DNA of 64,000 nt from Dastarcus helophoroides (taxonomy: Eukaryota > Arthropoda > Insecta > Coleoptera > Bothrideridae): NCBI GenBank assembly GCA_028583605.1, contig CM053329.1, positions 11,022,501-11,086,500 on the forward strand, in the 5' to 3' direction. The position numbers were made by a program, and so were the translations under genes. Below, in pieces: positions 46,567 through 55,256 of this stretch (its first letter is position 1; each line of letters opens with the position of its first letter). The notes under the pieces are model-generated. The model did no database searches. It was given only the letters and a program-made list of their open reading frames with translations, and was not told where the DNA came from.

Positions 46567-47194
46567 CCATAGGACGATTAGTGTAGTGAATCGGCCCCAG
46601 AAGGATATCTGGATCATCTTTTAAGGGTTGCTACTAATAAGATACTTTGATTATGTAAGTTTCAGATCGCTATCCATTTGGGTTTTTTAAAAAAATCAAA
46701 AAAACCGAAAAATAGAACAATATTTTTTTCTCAAAAACTACTTAAACGATTTGAATAAAATTTTGACATATTATACAGATGTATAAAAGCTATATTAAAA
46801 AAAATATTAACCAAAATCTTTATGCTATTTAGAAGATATGGGCAATTTTTTTCGAAATTATTTTTTTTCTTTGTGATAACGTTCTAGAACAATTTTGAAA
46901 TAAACTTTTTTTTCCTTAAGAACATAAGGATTATAGACTCTCAATTTTTTGGAATATAGCCTAGGTATATTTCTATAATGTTTCCAAATTTTATTTAAAT
47001 CGGTTAAGTTGTTTTTGAGAAGAAAAAAATTTTTATTTTCCGATTTTTTAGAATCTTTTCGATGTTTTCAAAAACTAAAATAGATAGAGATCTGAAACTC
47101 GCAGGATCAAAGCATCTCATTAGTAGCAACACATTCTCAAACGATGGTCTAGATATCTTTCTGGGGCCGATTCACTATAGTTATCGTCCTATGG
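46567..47194. mobile_element. 628-bp TIR element with about 100-bp termini
   Basis: Left CCATAGGACGATTAGTGTAG, TGAATCGGCCCCAGAAGG, ATATCTGGATCATC, TTGCTACTAATAAGATACTT; the right end mirrors it (CCATAGGACGATAACTATAG, TGAATCGGCCCCAGAAAGAT, and so on to TTGCTACTAATGAGATGCTT). The interior is AT-rich without coding capacity and contains repeated TTTTCTCAAAAACTA-type segments. It looks like a foldback/MITE. Superfamily unknown. Confidence 0.65.
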
Positions 47195-47838
47195 ACTTTT
47201 GAAAAAAAATCAATATTTTCATAAAATGTCGAAATGTTGATTGAATAAAGGTAGAAATTTTGGCAAAAATCAAATCGCGAAAAGTTGCAATTTCGAGAAA
47301 AAGTGAAAACTTTGATTTTGCAAAAGTGGAAATTTTCAAAAAGAGTGAAAATTCTGAAGAAAGTACTAAAATTTTAATAATGCTTAAATTTTGAGAAAAA
47401 TTCAATTTTTGAAAAAAGGTGAAAATTAAAAAAGTGACTTTTTTAAAATAAAATTCAAATTTACTATGTAAAAGTTGAAACTTCGAGAAAAAGTTCAAAT
47501 TTCTAAATAAAATGTCAAGATTTTCAAATAAGGTCAAAACTTTGAGAAATTTTCAAAAGTTTGAACAAAGGTGGATAAATCCAGAAAAAAGGCAGACGTT
47601 TTTAAAAATAAATATTTCAATATAATCAAATGTATGAAAAAAAAAACAAAATTTTGTGGTATAATTTTCAACAAATAAAAATTCAAAAATAAATCAAAAT
47701 TTTCAAGAAAGGCGAAATTGCTAAAGTTTTGAAATTGGGAGAAAGTGGAAATTAAATGGAAAAATGGAAATTCGAAGCTTTCAAAATATTGTAACAAAAT
47801 GTTATTATAAAAGTTAATTATGAATTTTCTTGAAAATT

Positions 47839-48114
47839 TGATACGGGGAAGTGTCCGCGATAATGAATCAAACGGCAGATAAGCGTTCCAGAAATTCCAG
47901 CAAACGCTAAGTCTTATCTGCTTGTTCCTTCTAGAACCCGAAGCGGGACCTATATAAGGCGGTCGCGTTTCCTTCAGTTAGTTAGTCAGAAGTCAATGAA
48001 TGAGTTAGTTAATTAAGCAGTATTAGTGATACGATTGTATGTTCCGAGTTCAGCTTTGAAATAAAGTGGTTACAATTCACCAAGTGTAATCATTCGAACC
48101 GATAAAACGCAACA
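47839..48114 (+). mobile_element. Solo LTR, copy 2
   Basis: TGATACGGGGAAGTGTCCGC, GATAATGAATCAAACGGC, a TATA box CTATATAAGG (about 47950), a polyadenylation signal AATAAA (48059-48064), and the end AAAACGCAACA. TG...CA borders fit an LTR. The copy is inside A-rich degenerate repeat. Target duplication not found. Confidence 0.6.
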
Positions 48115-48534
48115 ATATAAAATCAAAATGTTTAAAAGAGTTGAAATGATCAAGAAAGCCAAGATTTTCAATAAAAATTAAAGTTGGACATCATTTTCAG
48201 AAAGTTCAAAAAGTCGAATTAAAAAAAATCAAACACTTGAAACGAGTCAATGTTTTCAATTTCCAAAAAAATTCAAATTTTAAAAAAGAATTGGAATGTA
48301 ATAAAAAAATCAAATTAGATTAGGTAGTCAAGTCAAAATTAAACAAAAAACCACAACATTTTCACTAATAAGGACAAACATTTAAAAAAAATCAAAATTT
48401 TTCAAAAAATTCATAACTTCGTGATAAGTCAAAATATTTAAAAAAATGAAATATTGAATAGGATATTTTCAGGAGGGTTAAAATTTCCAAACAAGAAAAT
48501 TTTTAACAAAGACAAAAATTATAAAAATTAACAT

Positions 48535-48776
48535 TTGAAATACAAATCTTGTCCCCTGAACCCAAGAAAGATTAAAAAACACAACAAAGGTTGCTTAACG
48601 GATTTCGATAGCCAAGCTATCATCTTCAGAGAGATAGTATCTCTCTGAAGATAATAGCTTGGCTATCGAAACCCGTTGAGGAGCAATCTTTGTTGTGTTT
48701 TTTAATCTTTCTTGGTTTCAGAGGACAAAATTTGTATTTCAATTTTTTGGGATAACCAAGGACCAGTTCGTTTCAA
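48535..48776. repeat. Palindromic hammerhead repeat, near-complete
   Basis: Arms run from TGAAATACAAATCTTGTCCCC to the centre GAGAGATAGTATCTCTC and out to GACCAGTTCG. The minus-strand core is at 48594-48633 (CUGAAGA, AUGAUAGC-UUG-GCUAUC, GAAA; stem III altered). The plus-strand core is at 48641-48683 (CTCT, CTGAAGA, T, AATAGC-TTG-GCTATC, GAAA, CCCG, TT, then GAGGAG). This is the best example of two cores in opposite orientation joined by an 11-base centre. The outermost left TIR is missing. Confidence 0.75.
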
Positions 48777-49040
48777 AAAAAAAAATAAGAAGTTAAAAAA
48801 ATCAAAATTTATTCAAGTAAGACAGAATTTTAAAGAAGTTAAAATTTTCAAAAAGGCAAAATTCCAAAATATTCCAAAATTTTAAGTCAAAATTTCGCGA
48901 AACTTGAAATTTTCGGGGTGGAACGAGAAAAGGTCGACATTGTGAAAAAATTGGCTATTTTAAAATGTCGAAATTTTCGAAATAAACAGAAAGTTTTAAT
49001 AAAAATCAAAGTCTTTAAAAAAGTTTTAATTTCCAAAAAG

Positions 49041-50448
49041 GGACTCGAGAATCCTTTTCCCTCCTTTCACGCAGACGAAGACGGTGGGTATCAGCTAGTT
49101 ACAAATAAATTAGATTTTTTTTATCTTTTATTTTTGAGCCAATCACTAGAAAACCTGCCATCTTCTTTCTTATAGCTTTTCGAGGAAAGCCAAAAAAATG
49201 CACTTTAAGTGGACAGATTACTGTTTTTCATCAAAGCCTTAAATAAATTTCGTATCAGCCTTACCTTTGATGCCTCTACGATAGAAAAGAGAGAAAGTAA
49301 AGAAGCTTTTAGCTCAACCCCCTCTAAAATACGTCGATTAGGGGAATATTCCACATGAAAACTCCCGATTTCCCCCAAACGGATGCATCCAAAGTAACGT
49401 TATTATAAAATTTCCAGCATAACTGTCGCAACTTTTCCCCACACAGTATCGAACTATTAAATTCCTTGATTTTATGCATGGATTAGTGCGGCGTTTCTCA
49501 ACTTTGACCTCGACAATTTATGCGCCATTTTCCCAACTGCTTATGCGCGAAGTGCATTTGCATAATTGAAGCGAAGGTTAATTAACCTCCAGACCGGTGT
49601 TGTCTGGTGAAATGTGCAACCGCATTATGCAGATGTATCGTAATTAGAATAAGAGGAGGTACGTATGTTGTGATAATAAATCAACTTGACGACTCTCCAG
49701 CCAAAGGAGTATTAGGTCATTGGGAGGCGGAAACTGAAAGGCAAATATTACAATTAGGCCTAAGGGCGAAAAAATTAGCTAATGAGTGCGTCCTGGGGGT
49801 TCCGATACTGTTACATCGCCTTGAAGCTTAGTTAAACAGTAACTGTATAATTATTTATCTATTATCTATGACCCATATTTGCTCGTGATGACTAAAGAGG
49901 CAAGTACTATCAAGGAAGATGCTCGCAGGAACTAATAGGATTGATCCCCCCAAGGGCAAGATTCTTGAGGCATATAAATATAAGACAGTCGGAGACAGCA
50001 AATTCACGTGCAGTTCAGCTTGACACAGTAAGGACTTCTGTCTACGGAGACTCTTTTTTATAGAACTTCCAAGTTATGGAACTTGTTACCGAAAGGAATT
50101 TTCCGCAAAAATTACAAGCTATCCTTGTTGGGTTGCCCTTTGCGAGTGGATTAAACTTCAAAAAAAAAAAGAAAGAATCGTATGTCAGTTAGAAACGGAT
50201 TTACTGTATTTTAGCTCAAAACTATATATGAAATAAGAAATAAGAATGAAGCATTTTTATGTGATACCTCAGGTCACTTCAAATTTTAGGACCTCCCCGA
50301 ATATTCTTGAATGTGTGACCTAAATAGAGCGAGTCACACCTAAGTTGGTTAGTTAGATTATTTTTAGATGGAAGGGAGCAGAAGAATGATACTATTTTTT
50401 TTTTAAATAATTTAAAGACCATTTTGCTTTGAGTAACATGTTACTTAC
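49041..50448. other. Intron next to the KDM3 exon
   Basis: Low-repeat sequence downstream of the exon in gene orientation. A TATA-like ATATAAATATAAGA (about 49974) some 40 bases before TTCAGC on the plus strand looks like an LTR or core promoter, but no LTR partner was found. A plus-strand open frame at 49607-49831 has no recognised domain. Donor GTAAGT of the exon is at 50443-50448. Confidence 0.45.
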
Positions 50449-50652
50449 CCTTGTAGCTTCGTTGTAACCTACTATTACGGCGGTGTACCATTGAGTTGTA
50501 CCTTCGGCTCTATACACTTCTACCCTATAGCCTACTAAGACACTAGGTGTAGTTAACAATATTCGTTGGCCATCCTGTTGTTCGGCCCAACGTCTCACTG
50601 CCGCCCTTAACTCAGGGTAATCACGTACACCGGGCAGTGTTGGATCCCATTC
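50449..50652 (-). CDS. Kdm3: Internal coding exon of a KDM3/JMJD1C-type histone demethylase
   Basis: This 204-bp exon (68 codons, phase 0 at both ends) is read on the minus strand. It is bounded by a pyrimidine-rich acceptor ending TTTGTTTCAG (just right of 50652) and a consensus donor GTAAGT (50448 leftwards). The peptide begins EWDPTLPGVRDYPEL and contains GYRVEVYR followed by TQWYTAVIVGYNEATR. I recognise this as the conserved N-terminal segment of the KDM3 family (human JMJD1C; Drosophila Kdm3), where the same spacing of D.P.L, W..EQ, GYRV.VYR and TQW.T...TR is found. Family members are nuclear Fe(II)/2-oxoglutarate dioxygenases linked to removal of H3K9 methyl groups; the catalytic JmjC domain is at the far C-terminus and is not here. 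Codon use and GC content stand out sharply from the AT-rich surroundings. Upstream exons should lie at higher coordinates and downstream exons at lower ones; none is recognisable, so both flanking introns appear very long. Confidence 0.8.
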
Positions 50653-50715
50653 CTGAAACAAATGTCAAAATTTAACTCAAACAGAACACCGCCTAAATTG
50701 CAATATCAAATACAT

Positions 50716-50796
50716 ACTCTCTCTAAAGATGATAGCTTGGCTATCGAGACGCGTTAGAGTAACCTTTGTTGTGTTTTTTAATCTTTCTTGGTTTCA
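50716..50796 (+). repeat. Right arm of palindromic hammerhead repeat
   Basis: ACTCTCTCTAAAGATGATAG, CTTGGCTATCGAGACGCGTT, AGAGTAACC, TTTGTTGTG, TTTTTTAATC, TTTCTTGGTTTCAG. The core carries two mutations (CTAAAGA; GAGA instead of GAAA). At the end of GGTTTCAG it passes directly into retrozyme-like sequence. It begins about 60 bp upstream, in gene orientation, of the acceptor of the KDM3 exon. Confidence 0.65.
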
Positions 50797-51096
50797 GTGC
50801 AAACGTGTCTGGGGTCATAGGTAAATGAACTATCAACAATTGAACACTACGTTTAGCAGGAGCACCTCTGGGACAGTCCAAAGAGTTGATTCTAATGCAC
50901 ATAGCAATAGGTTTGAAGATTTATCAGCTTCAAAGTTTGGGAACCAAAGATCAGTTTTGATTAACTAGATCTCGTCAGTTCGGCATTTTGGCAAATGCTT
51001 CGGTAGGCATACGTTTAAAAATCAATGGATAACGCCCACGCGGTTTCTACATATAGCGCCATCTATCGATCCATAGACGAAACTGTGGAGTAACTC
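50797..51096 (-). repeat. Decayed retrozyme-like unit, left half of an inverted pair
   Basis: This stretch matches the 9.6-kb retrozyme from the GTCATAGGTA...GAACTA.CAAC segment, through the AATAGGTTT and ATCTCGTCAG blocks, to CCATAGACGAAACTGTGG. The hammerhead (about 50943-50986, minus strand) keeps CUGACGA but its GAAA core has become AAAA and stem II is disrupted, so it should be inactive. The left edge abuts the arm of a palindromic hammerhead repeat (50716-50796) with no spacer. Copy is old judging from many substitutions and indels. Confidence 0.6.
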
Positions 51097-51130
51097 GAAT
51101 TAGTGTCATGCAAACAAAATACGACCTCTG

Positions 51131-51335
51131 GAGTTACTCCACAGTTTCATACCGATAAGTGGTCCTATACTGAGGTACCACATGGATGAAAACCATAGTT
51201 TTTTATTGGTATATACTAGCAGGAGCATTTGTCATCATCGAGTTGGGTATGCCAAACAGGGGAAGATCAAAGCTGGTTCCCAAGCTCTGAATCAGATAAA
51301 TGTCCAAACCTATTGATCTCTGCATTCGAGGCAAT
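51131..51335 (+). repeat. Decayed retrozyme-like unit, right half of an inverted pair
   Basis: The reverse complement of the 50797-51096 unit. The two meet at a perfect 18-bp inverted repeat (51079-51096 and 51131-51148) with a 34-base spacer, then continue in homologous order: GGTCCTA, the blocks GGTATGCCAAAC and AAGCTGGTTCCCAAG, and AAACCTATTG. The hammerhead core is destroyed by a deletion between the CCAAAC and GATCAA blocks. Head-to-head arrangement matches that of the palindromic family elsewhere in this window. Confidence 0.5.
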
Positions 51336-52024
51336 TCATCACCAAAGACGATATTGTATTCATGTAGATTAAATTCCACTTGAAATTAATTTACTTTGAA
51401 GAACACAAATCAAAAACCATTAATCATTTTAGATTAGCAGTACCCGCAGAAGTCTTCGCAAAACAGTTGGGTCAACTGCTTCCATACCGTAATTAAAGCC
51501 AAGCACAACAGATTGGAACGAGAGCTTGAGGCTATATTCTGCTTATTGTAATTTATTATGCCGATATCATCGGCACAAACAAACTCTTTGGCAGCCTTAG
51601 TCTCTATAAACCTTATTTAACCCAACTGAGAGATAAAAATAGAGAAGTCGAGATTTATTAACGTAACGTAAATTAGTATACCGGTACGTGTAATTAAATT
51701 TACAGAAGACAACGAAGGCTGCAACTATTTTTGCTGTACCTTCTCGCTAGGATCTTATTTTGCTTCAGGCTTACCAGTGGGAATAAACCGAAGACTGTGC
51801 AATACTAGAGCATCTTACGGCATTAGGAAATTTGTTCCAAAGTGACGTGCTCCTCAGGAGAACTAGGGAAACACAGATTCCCTTACAAAATGATTCATTT
51901 TGTTTGAAAATCTCTTTTCCTTCACACAACAGCTACCATTACTATTTATTGATATTAATAACACTTATGATCGAAATTTAACAATTGTGTTTGTAAAGTA
52001 ACAAACTCAACTTAGTTTTGTGTT
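51336..52024. other. Intron, nothing recognised
   Basis: Low-repeat sequence between two groups of retrozyme-like remnants; no exon, RNA gene or element recognised. Confidence 0.4.
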
Positions 52025-52225
52025 GTAATGCACAGTCCAATAGCCTTCAATATTTATTAGATTCGAAGTTTGGAAACCAAAGGCAGGTTTCGACCTTGTT
52101 AGATTCTCGTCAGTTTGGTATAGCCAACTTGAAAGTTAACAAATGTTCCAGCAAGTAAGTACAGACGTCGCCTGTGTGACTCTTAATATTACCGCCACCT
52201 ATTGGTCCATAGAGAAAGTATTGCA
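52025..52225 (-). repeat. Partial retrozyme-like copy with mutated hammerhead
   Basis: Close homologue of 9748-9945: it shares AATGCACAG..CAATAG, TTTATTAG.TTCGAAG, the hammerhead region, AACAAATGTTCC.CAAGTAAGTAC, and GTGACTCTTA followed by CACCTATTGGTCC. The hammerhead (52076-52119, minus) keeps stem I ACCAAA/UUUGGU, CUGACGA and GAAA, but one strand of stem II has an extra base. CCGGUA has become CCUGCC, which removes the cleavage-site U. It is therefore predicted inactive. Only part of one unit is present. Confidence 0.6.
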
Positions 52226-52430
52226 TTATTTTTGTGTACAAATTCTCAAGGCGTGGGAGAGTATAGACATTTCTAATTTTATTGAAAATTCTTCATGGTG
52301 GGTTCTTATTGGTCGGAAACATGTTTATATTAATTAAATTATATTAATTAAATATATAATTAAATAATCATTTAACATTAACATAGATATCACGTAGTCA
52401 CATTTCAAAAAATGTTTCAGAATTTTTTTT

Positions 52431-52531
52431 TTGGTGGACGGACTGGTTCTTGGTTATCTTCAAAAATTGAAATACAAATCTTGTCTCCTGAAATCAAGGA
52501 AGATTAAACAGGATTTGTATTTGAATTTTCA
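52431..52531. repeat. Palindromic hammerhead repeat with internal deletion
   Basis: Left terminus GGTGGACGGACTGGTTC, then TTGGTTATCTTC, AAAAATTGAAATACAAATC, TTGTCTCCTGAAATCAAG and AGATTAAA, followed at once by the opposite end (AGGATTTGTATTTGAATTTT). The whole centre, including both hammerheads, is deleted. Confidence 0.55.
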
Positions 52532-52559
52532 GAATATTCATTCATGTCAACTTTCATTA

Positions 52560-54480
52560 ATAAAAATTTAAATATTTCCAAACTGGGTCGCAAAAATGTT
52601 AAATAATATTAATAAACATTTATTGAAAATGTCGAATATTTTCAAAATTCTCTTTTTTTAATGTCGAATGTTTCAGAAATTTTAATTTTTTTTTTTTGAA
52701 AAATTTCCCTTCTTAAACTTCAATTTATTATTGAAAATTTCGCTCTTTTGAAAATATATACATTTCAAAATTTTACCTTTCTCAAAACTTCCTTTTTTCA
52801 AGATTTTGACTTTCTTTAAATTTAAATCTTTTTTCTCGAAATTTTTACTTTTTTAAAAATCTTGACCTTTTCAAAATTTCGTTTTTTTTTAATGGAATTA
52901 TATCTTTTATCTTTTAAATCGACTTTTGGTAAATAATTTAGCTTCGATATTTAAAAAATAGTCCATTTTTTCAAAATCTTTGACTTTTTCTCGAAGTTCC
53001 AATTTCCTTTTTAAAAAGAAACTTTTAAGAAGATGTAAAAAATATACTTTTCAGAATTGTGATTTTACTGAAAATGGCGACTTTTTCAAAATTATTTTTT
53101 TTAATGTCGAATGTTTTCAAAATTTTTTTAGAAAAATTTGACTCTTTTAAACTTCAATTTGTTGTGGAAAATTTCGACTCTTTTGAAAATTTATACACTT
53201 CAAAATTTTACGTTTTTCAAAACTTCCTTTTTTCAAAATTTCGACCTTCTTTATTTTCAACTTTTTTTATCGAAATAGTAACTCTTTTGAAAATCTTGAC
53301 CTTTTTAAAATTTCTATTTTTTTTATAGAAGTTCATCTTTTTTTTGAATCCGACTTTTAGTTAATAGTTTGGCATCGACTTTTCAAAAATAAGCAATTTT
53401 TTCAAAATGTCTGACTTTTTCTCGAAATTCCAATTTTGAAAATTTTGATTTTTTAAAAAAGAAACTTTTATGAAGATTAAAAAAATATATACTTTTCAAA
53501 ATAACAATTTTGAAAAGTATATATTTCATAAAATAACAATTTTATGAAATTTTTCTTTCTGTTCAAAAATTTCGGCTTTTTCGAAATTTAATAATTTTGA
53601 TTATTTCCCAAACTTTCGACTTTATGACGAAATTTGGACTTTTTTGTGAAAGAATTCTTTATCAATTTTTTTTTCTGTATATAAAAATATCTTTTTTTAA
53701 AAACATTTTACTAAAACTCGATTTTTTTAAAAATTATGATCAAAAAATGGAAACTATCTAAAATTTCGGCTTATTGCTGAAATTTTGATTGAAAAGGTTT
53801 GCAATTATCTAAAAAATCTGAACTTAACTTTTTAAATAAAACGTACTTTTGTTCAAAATTTTTACTTATGTTAAAAATGTCGATTTTTTTAAAAATTTGA
53901 TTTTTTCTAAGATCTAGTTCATTTCGTGACGTTTTGACTACTTTTCAAAACGCCCAAGTTTTTCTAAAATTCAACTTTTTCTCTAAGCTTGAATTACGTT
54001 TGAAAATATTTCGAATTTTTTTGAAATCTGGCTTTGTTTCGAAAAATTAAACTTTTTGGCAAAAATTCGACCTTTTCCCAAATTTTTCTCGAAACGATTT
54101 CTTTGGAATTTTTACCTATTTTGAAAAATTCCACCTTTGTTGACAATTCAAATTTAAAAAGAATGACTCCTTTAAATTTTGATTTATCATTGAAAATTTC
54201 GACTTTTTTGACAATTAGATATTTCAACATATAAACTTTACAAAACTTTCTTTCTTTAAAATTTTGACCTTTTCTCAAAATGTCGAATTTTGATTGGAAA
54301 TTTCGATTTTTTTTTGAAAATTCTGACTTTCTTAAAAATTGTCAGTTTTTCTCGAAATATTTAATTATATTTAAAATTTTGACCTCTGGGAATTTGGTTT
54401 TTTTCTACAATTTAGATTTTTTCCCAAAATGTTGACTATTTTTGAAAAAAAGTCAATTTTTTTCGAAATTTCAACCTTTT
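52560..54480. repeat. Degenerate T-rich block with 440-bp modules
   Basis: A module (AATGTCGAATGTTT.AGAAAT, AAACTTCAATTT.TT, TTTCAAAATTTTAC, CAAAACTTCCTTTTTTCAA) occurs at 52640-52810 and 53073-53250, with a poorer third match at 54145-54270. Contains two adjacent perfect hairpins (53485-53524 and 53523-53550). Confidence 0.6.
53485..53550. repeat. Two adjacent perfect hairpins with identical AACA loops
   Basis: Hairpin 1: arm ATATATACTTTTCAAAAT (53485-53502), loop AACA, perfect 18-bp complement (53507-53524). Hairpin 2: arm ATTTCATAAAAT (53523-53534), loop AACA, perfect 12-bp complement (53539-53550). Their perfection contrasts with the high divergence of the surrounding repeat. Confidence 0.85.
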
Positions 54481-54900
54481 TTTACACATTGGAATCTGAT
54501 TTTTTATACATTGGGGCAACATTTTTTTCTTTAAATTGATACTACCGTAAATAAAGAACAGACACTGAAAAAGGTCTCTTGGATGTGCCTCTCTCAAACT
54601 GGCCACACTAGGCCAGAAATCTCCCAGCGTGGATCCTCTAATGATAGATGGTAGTTCACTCAAATGAAAATTAAGGACAATTTTTTAATGAACATTTGAA
54701 TATTTTACAAATATTGTGAAAGAAGAATCACGAATTTTAATTAAATTGTTGTTTATTTGAATTTTGGCCCACTCCTTGAACAATTATGGAAGCAGAAACT
54801 CGAAAAGGGAAAGTTCCAAAATTCGCTCATTTTTTATCTAATTAGACATTAACAATTATTATACTGGAAATAATGCGTAAAAGCTTCATAGAAAGAGTGA
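54481..54900. other. Short non-repetitive stretch
   Basis: About 54530-54665 is less AT-rich and, on the minus strand, opens as GSTLGDFWPSVASLREAHPR then DLFQCLFFIYGS. It may be a fragment of an old retroelement; I do not recognise it with confidence. The rest is unremarkable. Confidence 0.3.
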
Positions 54901-54980
54901 GAGAATCAAAATTTTTAAAAAAGGTAACATTTTTAAAGAAATTTTGATTCTTCAAGAAAATAATTGAAACTGTCTTGAAA

Positions 54981-55256
54981 TTAAAGAGGAAGTGGAAGAA
55001 GAAGAGGAAAAAGAAGAGGAAGAAAAAGAAGAAAAAGAAGAGAAAGAGGAAGAAGAAGAAGGTAAGGAAGAGAACAAGAAATAGCAGTTACAGAGAAAGA
55101 GGAAGAGAAAGGAAACGGGGATGAAAAAAGATAAAGGGAAAGAGAAAGAGAAAAAGAGAAAGGAGAAGAGAAAAGAGAAAGGAAAAGAGAAAAAGAAAAA
55201 AAAAAAAGAAAAAAAAGGGGGAACAGACAAAGAAGAACGGAAAGAGAAGAGATAGA
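54981..55256 (+). repeat. Polypurine tract (GAA/GGAA)n, about 275 bp
   Basis: Almost uninterrupted A/G on the plus strand: repeated GAAGAAGAGG, GAAAAAGAAG, AAAGAGAAAG words with few pyrimidines. Open frames on the minus strand through it encode only Ser/Phe/Leu runs and are artefacts. Such tracts can form triplex DNA; whether this one does is unknown. Confidence 0.85.

Larger units (their letters stand above)
47195..49040. repeat. Degenerate short-repeat block, A-rich on +
   Basis: A-rich repeat interrupted by the solo LTR (47839-48114) and the palindromic repeat (48535-48776). All open frames are repeat translations. Confidence 0.65.

Noticed and set aside
40127..48114. The two LTRs as ends of one LTR retrotransposon
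   Set aside because: They are in opposite orientation, and the sequence between them is a hAT element and short repeats with no gag or pol.
49607..49831. 74-codon plus-strand open frame
   Set aside because: Composition looks coding-like but no domain, on the strand opposite to the KDM3 exon, and no support beyond the open frame.
51190..51300. Hammerhead motif in the right inverted retrozyme copy
   Set aside because: The CUGACGA core and stem II are deleted; only the flanking homology is left.
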